Of a stretch of DNA of 64,000 nt, positions 40,268 through 50,940 are shown piece by piece; position 1 is the stretch's first letter; each line of letters begins with the position of its first letter. Origin of the DNA: Bacteroidales bacterium (GTDB lineage Bacteria > Bacteroidota > Bacteroidia > Bacteroidales > GCA-2748055); assembly GCA_021738565.1 (NCBI GenBank), contig JAIPBT010000004.1, positions 61,482-125,481 of the forward strand, read 5' to 3'. The notes under the pieces are model-generated. The model searched no databases. It saw nothing but the letters and a program-made list of their open reading frames with translations, and was not told the DNA's origin. The position numbers and the translations under genes were made by a program.

Positions 40268-41179
40268 ATGAAACGCATAGCATCTTTGTTATTGACCCTC
40301 GCGATCGTTGTACCTTTAACGGCACAAAAAGACACCATACCTGAAACAGATATCTTACTGGAAACACCTGATAAGACGGAAGTTAAAATAGGGCAGAATG
40401 AAATATTTATCATTGAAGATGATGGAGACACAACACGTTTCCAGCTTGGCTCAAAGGGGATGAGCATTGTTGAAACTAAAGACGGGTATAAGATCGATAT
40501 TGTTGAAATGGATGACAAAGACAATGGGAAAAAGAACAATAAGTCAGACAACAGAAAAAAGAAATTCAAACCGCATTATGCAGGTTTTGAAGTTGGTATC
40601 AACAACTACCTGAATCCGAATTATACGTTGCACAGCGGGTCCTTCATGAACCTGAATACAGCAAAATCATGGAATTTCAATCTTAATTTCCTTGAGTACG
40701 GGATCGGACTGGGAACCTCTTATGCAGGATTGGTCACCGGGTTGGGCTTTGAATGGTCAAATTACGTATTTGATGCCAATAATTCAATAAAAGAAGATGC
40801 CAACGGAGATGTTATCAGCCTAATACCGCCTTACACCAGTATAACAAAATCAAAATTATCCATGAACTACCTTACAGCTCCTTTACTTCTGGAGTTTCAA
40901 ATTCCTGCAGGAAAAAAACGGATCCACATATCCGGGGGAGTCATCGGGGGAGTAAAACTGGCATCCAGGACCAAAGTGAAATACCAGGATGGTGGCAATA
41001 AAAAAGATGTTAGTAAAGACGATTTCAGTCTTTCACCGCTCAGATACGGAGCTACTTTCAGAATTGGGTACAGGGCGCTGAACATATTTGCAAACTATTA
41101 CTTCACACCCCTGTTTGGTGAAACCCCCACTCCGGAATTGCATCCTTTCAGCATTGGACTTAACCTCATTTCATTTTAA
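40268..41179 (+). CDS. Outer-membrane beta-barrel-type protein
   Basis: Signal peptide (MKRIASLLLTLAIVVPLTAQ) and beta-strand-rich C-terminus ending HPFSIGLNLISF. Confidence 0.7.
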   Translation: MKRIASLLLTLAIVVPLTAQKDTIPETDILLETPDKTEVKIGQNEIFIIEDDGDTTRFQLGSKGMSIVETKDGYKIDIVEMDDKDNGKKNNKSDNRKKKFKPHYAGFEVGINNYLNPNYTLHSGSFMNLNTAKSWNFNLNFLEYGIGLGTSYAGLVTGLGFEWSNYVFDANNSIKEDANGDVISLIPPYTSITKSKLSMNYLTAPLLLEFQIPAGKKRIHISGGVIGGVKLASRTKVKYQDGGNKKDVSKDDFSLSPLRYGATFRIGYRALNIFANYYFTPLFGETPTPELHPFSIGLNLISF

Positions 41180-41274
41180 TCAATGAAATAATCACTTTTG
41201 GACCTGTTTTAATAACTTTCTGAAGAAATGTTATCATATTTCATAATTTTGCAGGAAATATAAATCCTGAAATT

Positions 41275-41979
41275 ATGAGGCTTCTGTTAATAAGTAATTC
41301 TACAAATCCGGGAGAAGCGTACCTTGACTATCCAAAACCTGAAATAAAAAACTTTCTTGGAGATAAAAAAGTAACCGGACTGTTTTTTCCCTATGCCGGC
41401 GTTACTTTTTCCTATGAGGAATATGCTGAAAAAGTAAAAATAAGATTTAATGAGATCGGTCATGATATCCGGTCAGTCCATGAATTCAAAGACCCCATTA
41501 AAGCGGTCAGAGATGCTGAAGCAATCATTGTGGGCGGAGGAAACACCTTTCACCTGTTGAAGATGATCCGCGATCACGGGTTAATTAAACCTGTCAGGGA
41601 AAAGGTTTTATCAGGTACACCTTACATTGGATGGAGCGCCGGTTCGAACATGGCATGTCCCACCATCAAAACCACAAATGACATGCCTATAGTAGAACCA
41701 GATAGCTTCAATGCCTTTCATCTTGTAGACTTCCAGATCAATCCGCATTACATTGATAAAAATCCCGATGGTCATGCAGGAGAAACAAGAGAAGACAGAA
41801 TCAATGAATTCCTGGCAGCGAACAGGGATATAAAAGTGATTGGATTAAGGGAAGGATGCATTTTCCGCGTTGAAGACCGCCAAATGAAATTAATTGGAAC
41901 AAAATCTGCACGGGTATTTGAATACGGAAAGTCACCTGTGGAAATGACAGATGAAAATGATTTTTCGGCTTTTATTTGA
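41275..41979 (+). CDS. pepE: dipeptidase E (alpha-aspartyl dipeptidase)
   Basis: S51 motif IGWSAGSNMACPTIKTTNDMPI; IIVGGGNTFHLL. Confidence 0.93.
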   Translation: MRLLLISNSTNPGEAYLDYPKPEIKNFLGDKKVTGLFFPYAGVTFSYEEYAEKVKIRFNEIGHDIRSVHEFKDPIKAVRDAEAIIVGGGNTFHLLKMIRDHGLIKPVREKVLSGTPYIGWSAGSNMACPTIKTTNDMPIVEPDSFNAFHLVDFQINPHYIDKNPDGHAGETREDRINEFLAANRDIKVIGLREGCIFRVEDRQMKLIGTKSARVFEYGKSPVEMTDENDFSAFI

Positions 41980-42005
41980 TAAGGCTGAATATTATATGAA
42001 ATCAA

Positions 42006-44642
42006 GTGAGAAGGATCAGATCATTTTTTGAATATCTGTTTGCAATTTTTTTGATCCTCTTCCTGGTTTTTTCAATAGCAAGTGTTGTTGTTGTAAAATT
42101 CTACGGAGATGAGGTGAAAAATCGTGCAATGTCAATAGTATATGATCAAATAGATGCAGATGTCGGTTTTGAAGAGATCGGGATCAGCATTTTCAAAAAA
42201 TTTCCCAATACTTCACTCTATCTTAAAAACTTTTTCATTCTCTCCGGGATCAGATATAACAGCATGGAATTCATTGATGCCAGCCGGGATACATTGATGA
42301 AGCTTGATTATGTTTTTCTTAAATTCAACCTGTTCGACTTGGTTCGTAAAAATTACAAAATCAATAGTTTCGAAGTGAATTCAGGATATTTGAATATTTT
42401 GATTGATTCAGAAGGAGGAAGCAATTACATACTGGCCCAACAGTTTGAAGAAAATGACAGCACCCTTTTTATTGATATAAAGGGATTCACTGCAAAAAAC
42501 CTGATCGTAAACTACACCAATCGAGCCAAGCAAACAAACAGCCATCTTCTGATCAGAAAAACAGATCTGGAGGGAAATTTTTCGAAAAACTTCTACAACA
42601 TGCGTGCCTCTGGAGAAGCTTATATATATGATTTTTTTAACCGTGATGTCAAATATATCTCCAACACGGATATAACAACAGATTTATCGCTTATTGCAGA
42701 TCATCACAAGCTTTCCGTTTCAAAAGGAGAGATTTCTGTTGGTGATGTTTCTGCTGATATCTTGGGAAGTATTACATTTGAAAAGACAGCGCATGCGGTG
42801 CTGGATCTTACATTTGAAGGTAAAAACCTGGAACTCGCCTGGCTAACAAACTTGTTGCGTCTTAATGAGAAAAAAGATTCAGGTATTGAAGGCAAAGGAT
42901 TGATCAACATCAATGGTCGAATATCAGGGGTGGCATCCCTAACCCAATCTCCGGATATCTATGCGATTTTTCGAATGAAAAACGGAACCTTAGCAATGAA
43001 GCAACTTCCGGTCGATGCAAAATCCATTTCGCTTAAAGGAACCTTCAGCAATGGCGTAACAAACAGCATTGTATCATCTTCTATTGTACTGGATCACTTT
43101 GAAATGACACTGAAAAAATCCAGAATATATGGAAAAGGGGAAATCAAAAATTTGATTGATCCGGCGTTTAAATTAGATCTGTCAGGTGAAATCTATGCAG
43201 CAGAATGGAACGAACTATTGACAGATTACTCCATTGAGATCAATGACGGAAAGATCATGCCGTTGCTTAAAATTTCCGGAAATGCCTCAGGACTGGCCGA
43301 TAACAATATAAAAATCAAGATCACTCCCACTGGCGATATTGAATTCTTTGATCTCGATGTTTCCTATGAAATTTCCCGATTGCAGCTTGATTCAATTTCA
43401 GGTACCATTCAAATTGGTAAGAGAGCTTGGCGTACCAGTTTTACAGGACGTCTGTATGATTCTGATTTTTTAGCTGAATTGTCTGTTTCAGATCCTCTTG
43501 CTTTCTTAAAAAACAAAGATCACCTCCTGGTAGAAGGATTCTTACACAGCAAAGACATTAATTTTGACAGGATGAAAAGCAATTTCAATGAATACCATGG
43601 TAATTTCAATAAATATCCTGAAAACATTGAACTTAATTTGGAACTGTTGATTGATTACCTTGTCAACAATAACATTGCCTTGAATAATTTCAGTGGAAAT
43701 ATCCGATACAACTATCCTGAAATAACATTTGACGTGTTCAATTTACAAACCATGAATGGCAGAATGGCCGGAAATATTCATATTTTTGACCTTGACAAAT
43801 ATATTTATCAATCCCATGTGAAAGCAGCATTTACTGAGGTTGATATTCATCAGTTGTTTGTTTCACTTAATAACCTTGGCCAGGATTTTATCACAAGCGA
43901 AAATCTGGAGGGCAGAATCTCAGGGGATGCTGAGCTAATGGTTCCCCTTACAAAAGAATTTAAATTTGACCTGAACAATATATATTCTGAAAGCAATTTT
44001 TTGATTGAAAATGGAGAATTAATTAATTTCCAACCCTTAACAAAAACATACAATTTTTTGAAGATCGACAACCTGGATCACATTCGCTTTTCAGAACTAA
44101 GAAACAATGTTTTGATAAACGATGGTAAAATATACATTCCACAAATGGAGATAAATTCGTCAGCATTTGATATGAAAGCTTCAGGGATCCATGGTTTTGA
44201 CAACACTTATGAGTACCACCTTTCAATGAAACTTTCAGAGTTCATGTACAACAAAAGTATGGCAAGAACGAATCCGGAATTTAAAATTGCTGCAGATCCT
44301 GAAGATAAGAGAACCGTTTTCCTCGTATTGTATGACCAGGGGAAAGGGATGCAAATTGAATTTGACCAGGAACGTGCGTTGAATAAGATCAGGCAAGACC
44401 TCAGGAATGAAAGAAATGAATTAAAGTCAATTCTAAAAAAAGAATTTGGCTCCAATACAGGCAAACAGGATACGATCACAGAACCTGCTGAATATAAAGA
44501 ACCTGTTCTGGAATTTGTATTTCCTGATGATGATTCCAGGGATACTGTTGCTACACCTAAAGAAAAAAAGAAGAGGTGGTGGAAAAAGAACAATCCTGAC
44601 AATAATGTGCCTGAAATTCAGTTCATTATAGATAACCATTAA
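42006..44642 (+). CDS. AsmA-family protein
   Basis: N-terminal TM helix, 878 aa repetitive beta-rich body with AsmA C-terminal-like region (DLNNIYSESNFLIENGELINFQPL). Confidence 0.82.
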   Translation: MRRIRSFFEYLFAIFLILFLVFSIASVVVVKFYGDEVKNRAMSIVYDQIDADVGFEEIGISIFKKFPNTSLYLKNFFILSGIRYNSMEFIDASRDTLMKLDYVFLKFNLFDLVRKNYKINSFEVNSGYLNILIDSEGGSNYILAQQFEENDSTLFIDIKGFTAKNLIVNYTNRAKQTNSHLLIRKTDLEGNFSKNFYNMRASGEAYIYDFFNRDVKYISNTDITTDLSLIADHHKLSVSKGEISVGDVSADILGSITFEKTAHAVLDLTFEGKNLELAWLTNLLRLNEKKDSGIEGKGLININGRISGVASLTQSPDIYAIFRMKNGTLAMKQLPVDAKSISLKGTFSNGVTNSIVSSSIVLDHFEMTLKKSRIYGKGEIKNLIDPAFKLDLSGEIYAAEWNELLTDYSIEINDGKIMPLLKISGNASGLADNNIKIKITPTGDIEFFDLDVSYEISRLQLDSISGTIQIGKRAWRTSFTGRLYDSDFLAELSVSDPLAFLKNKDHLLVEGFLHSKDINFDRMKSNFNEYHGNFNKYPENIELNLELLIDYLVNNNIALNNFSGNIRYNYPEITFDVFNLQTMNGRMAGNIHIFDLDKYIYQSHVKAAFTEVDIHQLFVSLNNLGQDFITSENLEGRISGDAELMVPLTKEFKFDLNNIYSESNFLIENGELINFQPLTKTYNFLKIDNLDHIRFSELRNNVLINDGKIYIPQMEINSSAFDMKASGIHGFDNTYEYHLSMKLSEFMYNKSMARTNPEFKIAADPEDKRTVFLVLYDQGKGMQIEFDQERALNKIRQDLRNERNELKSILKKEFGSNTGKQDTITEPAEYKEPVLEFVFPDDDSRDTVATPKEKKKRWWKKNNPDNNVPEIQFIIDNH

Positions 44643-44652
44643 GAATAGCATA

Positions 44653-45801
44653 TTGAATATCTATCAGAAAAAACAACGTTGGAAGTACATTCTTCTTTTA
44701 TCAGCTGTGGTTATTGGTGCCGGTTCATTGTTCTATACCAACCAGCTCGTAAAAACCATTGCCAGTGACGAAAGAAAAAAAATTGAATTGTGGGCAGAAG
44801 CCACCAGGATCCTTGCCAACCCGGTCGCTGGAGGAAATGATATACTGTTTCCCCTGGAAGTGCTTGAAAACAATACTCAAATACCTGTCATACTTACAGA
44901 TGATGCTGGCAACGTAATGGCACAAAGAAACCTTGATTCCACGAGGATACGAAACAAGGAGTACCTGGCAAAAATGCTTCAAAAAATGAAAAGCGAAAAT
45001 GACAGTATTGTCATTGAACTGGGAGACAACAATTACCAATATCTGTATTACAGAAACTCTAACCTGCTCAGGAAGCTGGCCATATTTCCATATGTTCAAC
45101 TGGGTGTTATCATACTTTTCATAAGCGTTTCCTATATTGCATTCAGTATATCACGGAAAGCCGAGCAAAACAAAGTATGGACCGGCCTTTCAAAGGAAAC
45201 TGCGCACCAACTTGGAACCCCTGTATCCTCTTTATCAGGCTGGGTTGAATTACTGAAACAATCGGAAGCTCCAACTGAAACTATCCTTGAATTGGAAAAG
45301 GATTCTGAAAGACTTGTTAAGATTGCCGACCGTTTTTCCAAAATCGGATCCAAACCAGCCCTCAAGGAACAGGATGTCATACAGGTTATTGAAAACAGCT
45401 TAACATATATACAGGCAAGGAAAGCAAAGTCGATATATATTAAAACGATCTTTCCCGAATCACCTGTAATAATACCTGTAAATGAAACTTTACTGGACTG
45501 GGTCATCGAAAACCTTTGTAAAAATGCAATGGATGCGATGGATGGATCAGGAACTGTTACCATCAGGTGCAGTAAGGGAGAGGGCCTGGTAAATATCGAT
45601 ATTGAAGATACGGGCAAAGGCATCCCCAAATCCCAATTTAAAAACATATTCAAACCCGGGTTTACAACAAAAAAGAGAGGCTGGGGATTGGGGCTTTCAC
45701 TTGCAAAAAGGATTGTTGAAGGATATCACAATGGGAAAATCTTTGTACTTTTATCAGATTCCGGGATAAAAACCATAATAAGGATAGTCCTCAAAGGATA
45801 G
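44653..45801 (+). CDS. Sensor histidine kinase (likely TTG start)
   Basis: Two TM helices; ETAHQLGTPVSSLSGW H-box, NLCKNAMDAM N-box, DTGKGIP, KRGWGLGLSLAKRIVE. Confidence 0.9.
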   Translation: MNIYQKKQRWKYILLLSAVVIGAGSLFYTNQLVKTIASDERKKIELWAEATRILANPVAGGNDILFPLEVLENNTQIPVILTDDAGNVMAQRNLDSTRIRNKEYLAKMLQKMKSENDSIVIELGDNNYQYLYYRNSNLLRKLAIFPYVQLGVIILFISVSYIAFSISRKAEQNKVWTGLSKETAHQLGTPVSSLSGWVELLKQSEAPTETILELEKDSERLVKIADRFSKIGSKPALKEQDVIQVIENSLTYIQARKAKSIYIKTIFPESPVIIPVNETLLDWVIENLCKNAMDAMDGSGTVTIRCSKGEGLVNIDIEDTGKGIPKSQFKNIFKPGFTTKKRGWGLGLSLAKRIVEGYHNGKIFVLLSDSGIKTIIRIVLKG

Positions 45802-45802
45802 G

Positions 45803-47068
45803 TTATTTCTTTTCAGGTTTTCTTACCACGACCTTATACAATTTGTCAGATCTTCTTACCGGTATATTCAGAGGAAAAGAACATTTGTCACCCTTTTTCG
45901 CTCTTTCAACCATTTTATCATTTACCCGCAACTCTTTTATGCTGTAATCAACAACGCCTGTTGTTGGTCCAATGATCAGAAGGTTGTCATTAACATGAAA
46001 TTCCCCGCTTTCAATAAGAAATTCAGCAACACCGATCTTGTCGAAATAATTGGTGCCCTTGCCCAGGTAAATTTTACGCGTTTTTGCTGCAGAGCCGTAT
46101 ACTTCACTCCATTCCCCCAGGCGCTGACCCAAATAGTATCCGTCCCAGAATCCGCGATTGAAAACATTGCTTAACCGGTCCTTCCAGTTTTCGATTTTTT
46201 CACGGGTATATTCACCGCTGAAATAAGCCCTTACAGCTTCATCGTAACAGGAAACTACTGTTTTGACATATTCCGGAGACCTGGCCCTTCCCTCTATTTT
46301 TAACACGGTGACTCCGGAATCAAGGATTTTGTTCAAAAAATGGATCGTGGAAAGGTCCTTTGGCGACATAATGTTCCTGTTATCCACCTCCAGTTCAATG
46401 TTCCGTTCCTTATCAGTTACAATATAGGATGTACGGCAGACCTGGAAACAGTCTCCACGATTGGCAGAATGGTTGTGCTCATGCAGGCTCAGATAACATT
46501 TGCCACTGATGGCCATACACAATGCGCCATGAATGAACATTTCGATCCTTATCAACTTCCCGGAGGGTCCACGTATATCATCCCGTTGTATGGCATCGTT
46601 TATTTGTGTCACCTGGTCAAGATCCAGTTCCCGGGCAAGAACCACCACATCGGCATAATTTGAATAAAACTTCAAAGATTCTATGTTGCTGATGTTTAAT
46701 TGGGTAGACAGGTGTATTTCAACTCTAGATTTAAGGGCATATTCAAGCGCTGACTGGTCCGACACGATTACTGCATTTACACCATGAAATTTTGAAAGAT
46801 CGATGATCCTGTGCATCTCCTGCAGTTCATGGTTGTATACAACGGTATTTAATGTGAGGTAAGTTTTTAATCCATATTCCCTGGCGATTTTAGTTATTTC
46901 CGGAAGGTCATCCCCGGTGAAATTTGCTGAAGACCTTGCCCGCATATTCAATTCCCCGATGCCAAAATAGACCGAATCAGCACCAGCCTGTATTGCAGCC
47001 ATAAGGGATTCATAGGAACCGGCAGGCGCCATAATCTCAACATCTTCCCTCTTTTTCAATCGTTTCAT
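45803..47068 (-). CDS. U32 family peptidase
   Basis: EIMAPAGSYESLMAAIQAGADSVYFG; MFIHGALCMAISGKCYLS. Confidence 0.94.
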   Translation of the reverse strand: MKRLKKREDVEIMAPAGSYESLMAAIQAGADSVYFGIGELNMRARSSANFTGDDLPEITKIAREYGLKTYLTLNTVVYNHELQEMHRIIDLSKFHGVNAVIVSDQSALEYALKSRVEIHLSTQLNISNIESLKFYSNYADVVVLARELDLDQVTQINDAIQRDDIRGPSGKLIRIEMFIHGALCMAISGKCYLSLHEHNHSANRGDCFQVCRTSYIVTDKERNIELEVDNRNIMSPKDLSTIHFLNKILDSGVTVLKIEGRARSPEYVKTVVSCYDEAVRAYFSGEYTREKIENWKDRLSNVFNRGFWDGYYLGQRLGEWSEVYGSAAKTRKIYLGKGTNYFDKIGVAEFLIESGEFHVNDNLLIIGPTTGVVDYSIKELRVNDKMVERAKKGDKCSFPLNIPVRRSDKLYKVVVRKPEKK

Positions 47069-47247
47069 AATTACAAAGATAAGTCAACACTTTGTATATT
47101 TATATACCAAAATGCATGGTATGACCTATATCTCCGGGATGGAGTTCATGCCTGAAACCAAATCCGGTTATAAAGGAAAGGGTTGGACTGAACGAACAGG
47201 AAAAGCAGGTCTAAAGGTCAATATCGGACCAATTCAACCGAAAGGTA

Positions 47248-48012
47248 TTATTCAAACAGACCATTTAAAAGTGAACGTCCTTCTTTCCTTACATTTTTGC
47301 CGTATGGTGAAAGTGCCTGGACAAGCTTTCTAATAGGCATCGATTGCAGCCAAACCGTACCGGTTCCATTCAGGGTGGCAAGGAACAATCCTTCACCTCC
47401 AAAAACCATGGATCTTAAATTTCCAGCAGCTTCAACATTGAAATCAATCCCGGCTGTAAAGCCTACAATGCAACCGGTATCCACCCTCAACTTTTCATTT
47501 TCAAAGCGCTTTTCTATGACCGTTCCACCTGCATGGATAAAGGCTTTACCGGTTCCCTCCAGTCGCTGCAATATAAAACCCTCACCACCAACCAATCCTG
47601 CTCCAATCCGCCTGTTAAAATGCAAAGATATCTTTGTCCCCAATGCTGCGCAGAGAAAAGCATCATTCTGGACGATTAGATTTCTTCCATAAAGATCCAG
47701 ATCAACGGGAATTATTTTCCCAGGGTAAGGGGCTGCAAAAGCAACTTTTTGCTTTTTTCGGGCTTGATTGGTAAAATGTGTAATAAACAGGGATTCCCCG
47801 GTAAGGACCCTGCTCCCGGCATCAATAATTTTATTCAGGACACCCGTGTTGGGCCGCGATCCGTCTCCCAGTCTGGTATCATAATTAATACCGTTGTCCA
47901 TATACATCATCGAACCGGCTTCAGCAATAACTGTTTCAGAAGGATCCAGTTCAATTTCAACAAGCTGGATATCATCCCCGATAATCCTGTAATCTATTTC
48001 ATGTGCGTTCAT
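47248..48012 (-). CDS. AIM24 / TIGR00266 family protein
   Basis: IVEAGSMMYMD-like ETVIAEAGSMMYMDNGI; GGEGFILQRLEGTGKAFIHAGG; GGEGLFLATLNGTGTVWLQSMP. Confidence 0.9.
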   Translation of the reverse strand: MNAHEIDYRIIGDDIQLVEIELDPSETVIAEAGSMMYMDNGINYDTRLGDGSRPNTGVLNKIIDAGSRVLTGESLFITHFTNQARKKQKVAFAAPYPGKIIPVDLDLYGRNLIVQNDAFLCAALGTKISLHFNRRIGAGLVGGEGFILQRLEGTGKAFIHAGGTVIEKRFENEKLRVDTGCIVGFTAGIDFNVEAAGNLRSMVFGGEGLFLATLNGTGTVWLQSMPIRKLVQALSPYGKNVRKEGRSLLNGLFE

Positions 48013-48015
48013 GTT

Positions 48016-50889
48016 CTATTTTACTGAAGATGAAAATAACTTGATCAGCAATTGTTTCACGGTCTCTATTTTGACTGGTTTATCGATGTAATCATCCATG
48101 CCGGCAAGCACAGAATCTGCTTTTAATTCATCATTGCTTTCAGCAGACATTGCAATGATCGGGGTTTTTATCCCTTTTTTCCTTAAAATTTCAGTTGCTT
48201 CAAAACCATCCAGCTCTGGCATATAAAGGTCCATAAAAATTATATCATATTCTTTCCTGTCAGCCATTTCAACAGCCACTGCTCCGTTTTCTGCCAGTTC
48301 AATTTCATAACCGATGTTTTTGAAAATGGATTTGGCTACCTTCTGATTAATAATGTTGTCTTCTGCAAGCAATATCTTCAAATTCCCAGGAAGTGAATTA
48401 AGGATCGGGGCAATGGTTTTCTGGTCTTCGAGTCCGACAAATATTTCGCATAGAATATCATATAATTCTTTGCTTTCCAATGGTTCAACCAGGTAATGAT
48501 CTATATGTAATTTTCTTGAGATCTTGTAATTTCCAACCTGGTCATCATTAGAAACCATGATGATCGGAAATTTATCAGCCAGCCCCTTATCTTTCATTTT
48601 ATTGGCAACTGAAAAACCATCCATGTGGTTTTTATCTGCCATTACCAGTAACTGGTAGTCATTGTGCTTTGTTTTTATATGATGCATCAATGCATCCAAA
48701 GTACTCTCCTGGTAAATCCTGGCAATTATCTTAACTCCGAATTTTTTCAACCATTTGTAAACATTGCTCTTTGCCGGATCCGGCTCCTTGGTAATCATCA
48801 ATGCAGTTATCCGGTCAAGGGCTGTAATGCTGCTGTGATCAAATTCTTTTTCGATCTTTTCGGAAGAATAAACAGTGATGGTAAAAATAAATTTAGATCC
48901 CGGGGCATCATCAGAAATCGATATTCCGGAGGGGCTCTCCACCCTGATCTCTCCATTCATTAATTCTACCAATTGTTTGGAAATGGCAATCCCCAGGCCT
49001 GTCCCGCCGTATTTCCTGCTTATTGATCCCCTGGTTTGGGAATAATTATTGAATATGGTATTTATCTTGTCTGAAGGTATTCCGATTCCGGTATCTTCAA
49101 CCCGGAATAGCAACCGCAGCCTGTAATCATCAGTACTGAGGAGATCAGCTCCGATCACTATTTTTCCCTGTTCCGTAAATTTAATTGCATTGCTTACAAG
49201 ATTTGAAAATACCTGCCGTAGTCTAAACGGATCACCGATAAGTTTGTCAGGAATATTCTTGCTTATCGCCGTCTCAATTTTAAGCCCTTTTTCTGCGGCC
49301 AATCCATCAAAAAGACCAACAACAATGGAGATCTCTTCACTTAACCTGAACGGGATCTCTTCGAGCATCATTTTGCCTGCTTCAATTTTAGAAAAATCAA
49401 GAATATCATTGATAATGGTCATCAACAGGTCTGATGATTTTTTGATGAGCTGAACTTTTTCTTTCTCCTTTTCTGGCAATTCGGCCTGCAGCAGGTCCGA
49501 GACCATCCCTAAAATACCATTCATCGGAGTTCTGATCTCATGACTCATTGATGCAAGAAAATCTGATTTGGCATGATTTGCAGCCATCTCCTGTTTCCTT
49601 GACCGTTCAATGGTTGAAACATCAATCAATGCTATCAATCGCAATTCTTCTTCACCGATCCTCTTTACTTGTTCCATCCTGAATATTACTGTTTCAACCC
49701 CATCTTTATCATAGTACAAATAATCAATATTATTTCCCGATTCATTGTCATCATGGTTTAAAAATTTATTGGACAATAGAAATTGCCTTGTAAAATCCTT
49801 CCCCACCAGATTCTCAGTTTTTTCCACAAACAACATGCTTTGCGCAGTGCTGTTAATACTTCGGATTATGTTCTTATCGTCAAGTACCATGATCCCCACT
49901 GGAAAATTTTCTATGATCCTGCTTAAAAGATTTTCCGACGTCTGATGGATCTTTATTTTTCTATTCCTTCGTGAAATGACATAAAGCAGATAAGCGATCA
50001 ACCCCAGGTATATAAAAAATGAAGCCACTGCAACGCCAAGGTTCTTGTAGATAAAATATCTGTTGAATTCACTCTGGTTCGCTGAAAATATAATGCCAAG
50101 GCGCTTGTTAAAGATAGTAAGCGGATAATAAGAAGAGTGTACCGTGAATGTTTTGCCGGTTGTATCTGCTACTTCATGGCGGAGCGTACCCAAATTCAGC
50201 TCATCAATACTATCGGCCAGTGCATGAAGCGAACCAACCTGGGCAGGCTCAAAAAAATTGTTGGTCAATATTTTTGCATCAGAAGTAAGTACCCACTTCC
50301 AGGAAATGGTCCGATCCTCCGGGTAAAGAGAAAAAATATGGTCCGTAAATTTTTCAATATCAACTTCAACGATCAGGTTTCCACTGACTTTGTCGCCTTC
50401 AAAATATGGAAAGTAGTACAGGAATTTGTTCTCCTTCCTTTCCACTTTATCCCTTGGTGAAAGATTCTGCTGACGCTGCCTGGAAAATGTGTCGATCACA
50501 AAATTATCATCCTCATTCAAATAGAGTCCAAAATAATTTCTGTTGTCATCGTAAATTAAAATTTGTGTTATCAGATGCCTGTATTTTGAATAAAACAGTT
50601 CCAGGCTATGTTCCCTGTTTTCCAACTGCTCCCGGTCCTTGAATATCATTGAAAAATTATAATTGAACAACAGCTTGTTCAGATCATTTTCAAATGCATC
50701 AAGTTCCTCTTCCATTCTAATACCACACAAAACAGCCTGCTGCTCGATAGAGGAATTCAAAAAAGAAATGAACCGGCTGTTAACATTGAGAAATGAGAAA
50801 ACATTCAATGAAAGCAGGAATGCTACCAATGAAACAGAAAATAAAATCGTTTTCTTCATTTGGGAAAAAATAAAAGACCCATGAGTCAA
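48016..50889 (-). CDS. Hybrid sensor histidine kinase (PAS, HisKA, HATPase, two receiver-like domains)
   Basis: FLASMSHEIRTPMNGILGMVSDLL; YGGTGLGIAISKQLVELM; ILLAEDNIINQKVA...IIFMDLYMPELDGFEA. Confidence 0.93.
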   Translation of the reverse strand: MTHGSFIFSQMKKTILFSVSLVAFLLSLNVFSFLNVNSRFISFLNSSIEQQAVLCGIRMEEELDAFENDLNKLLFNYNFSMIFKDREQLENREHSLELFYSKYRHLITQILIYDDNRNYFGLYLNEDDNFVIDTFSRQRQQNLSPRDKVERKENKFLYYFPYFEGDKVSGNLIVEVDIEKFTDHIFSLYPEDRTISWKWVLTSDAKILTNNFFEPAQVGSLHALADSIDELNLGTLRHEVADTTGKTFTVHSSYYPLTIFNKRLGIIFSANQSEFNRYFIYKNLGVAVASFFIYLGLIAYLLYVISRRNRKIKIHQTSENLLSRIIENFPVGIMVLDDKNIIRSINSTAQSMLFVEKTENLVGKDFTRQFLLSNKFLNHDDNESGNNIDYLYYDKDGVETVIFRMEQVKRIGEEELRLIALIDVSTIERSRKQEMAANHAKSDFLASMSHEIRTPMNGILGMVSDLLQAELPEKEKEKVQLIKKSSDLLMTIINDILDFSKIEAGKMMLEEIPFRLSEEISIVVGLFDGLAAEKGLKIETAISKNIPDKLIGDPFRLRQVFSNLVSNAIKFTEQGKIVIGADLLSTDDYRLRLLFRVEDTGIGIPSDKINTIFNNYSQTRGSISRKYGGTGLGIAISKQLVELMNGEIRVESPSGISISDDAPGSKFIFTITVYSSEKIEKEFDHSSITALDRITALMITKEPDPAKSNVYKWLKKFGVKIIARIYQESTLDALMHHIKTKHNDYQLLVMADKNHMDGFSVANKMKDKGLADKFPIIMVSNDDQVGNYKISRKLHIDHYLVEPLESKELYDILCEIFVGLEDQKTIAPILNSLPGNLKILLAEDNIINQKVAKSIFKNIGYEIELAENGAVAVEMADRKEYDIIFMDLYMPELDGFEATEILRKKGIKTPIIAMSAESNDELKADSVLAGMDDYIDKPVKIETVKQLLIKLFSSSVK

Positions 50890-50940
50890 ATACCTGTTCG
50901 TGAATTTTTAAAAATACATATTTCTGGTGATTTTCAAGAG

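Noticed and set aside
47112-47333. 73-aa plus-strand ORF between U32 peptidase and AIM24-like gene
   Set aside because: Overlaps the AIM24-like gene antisense and has no domain features.
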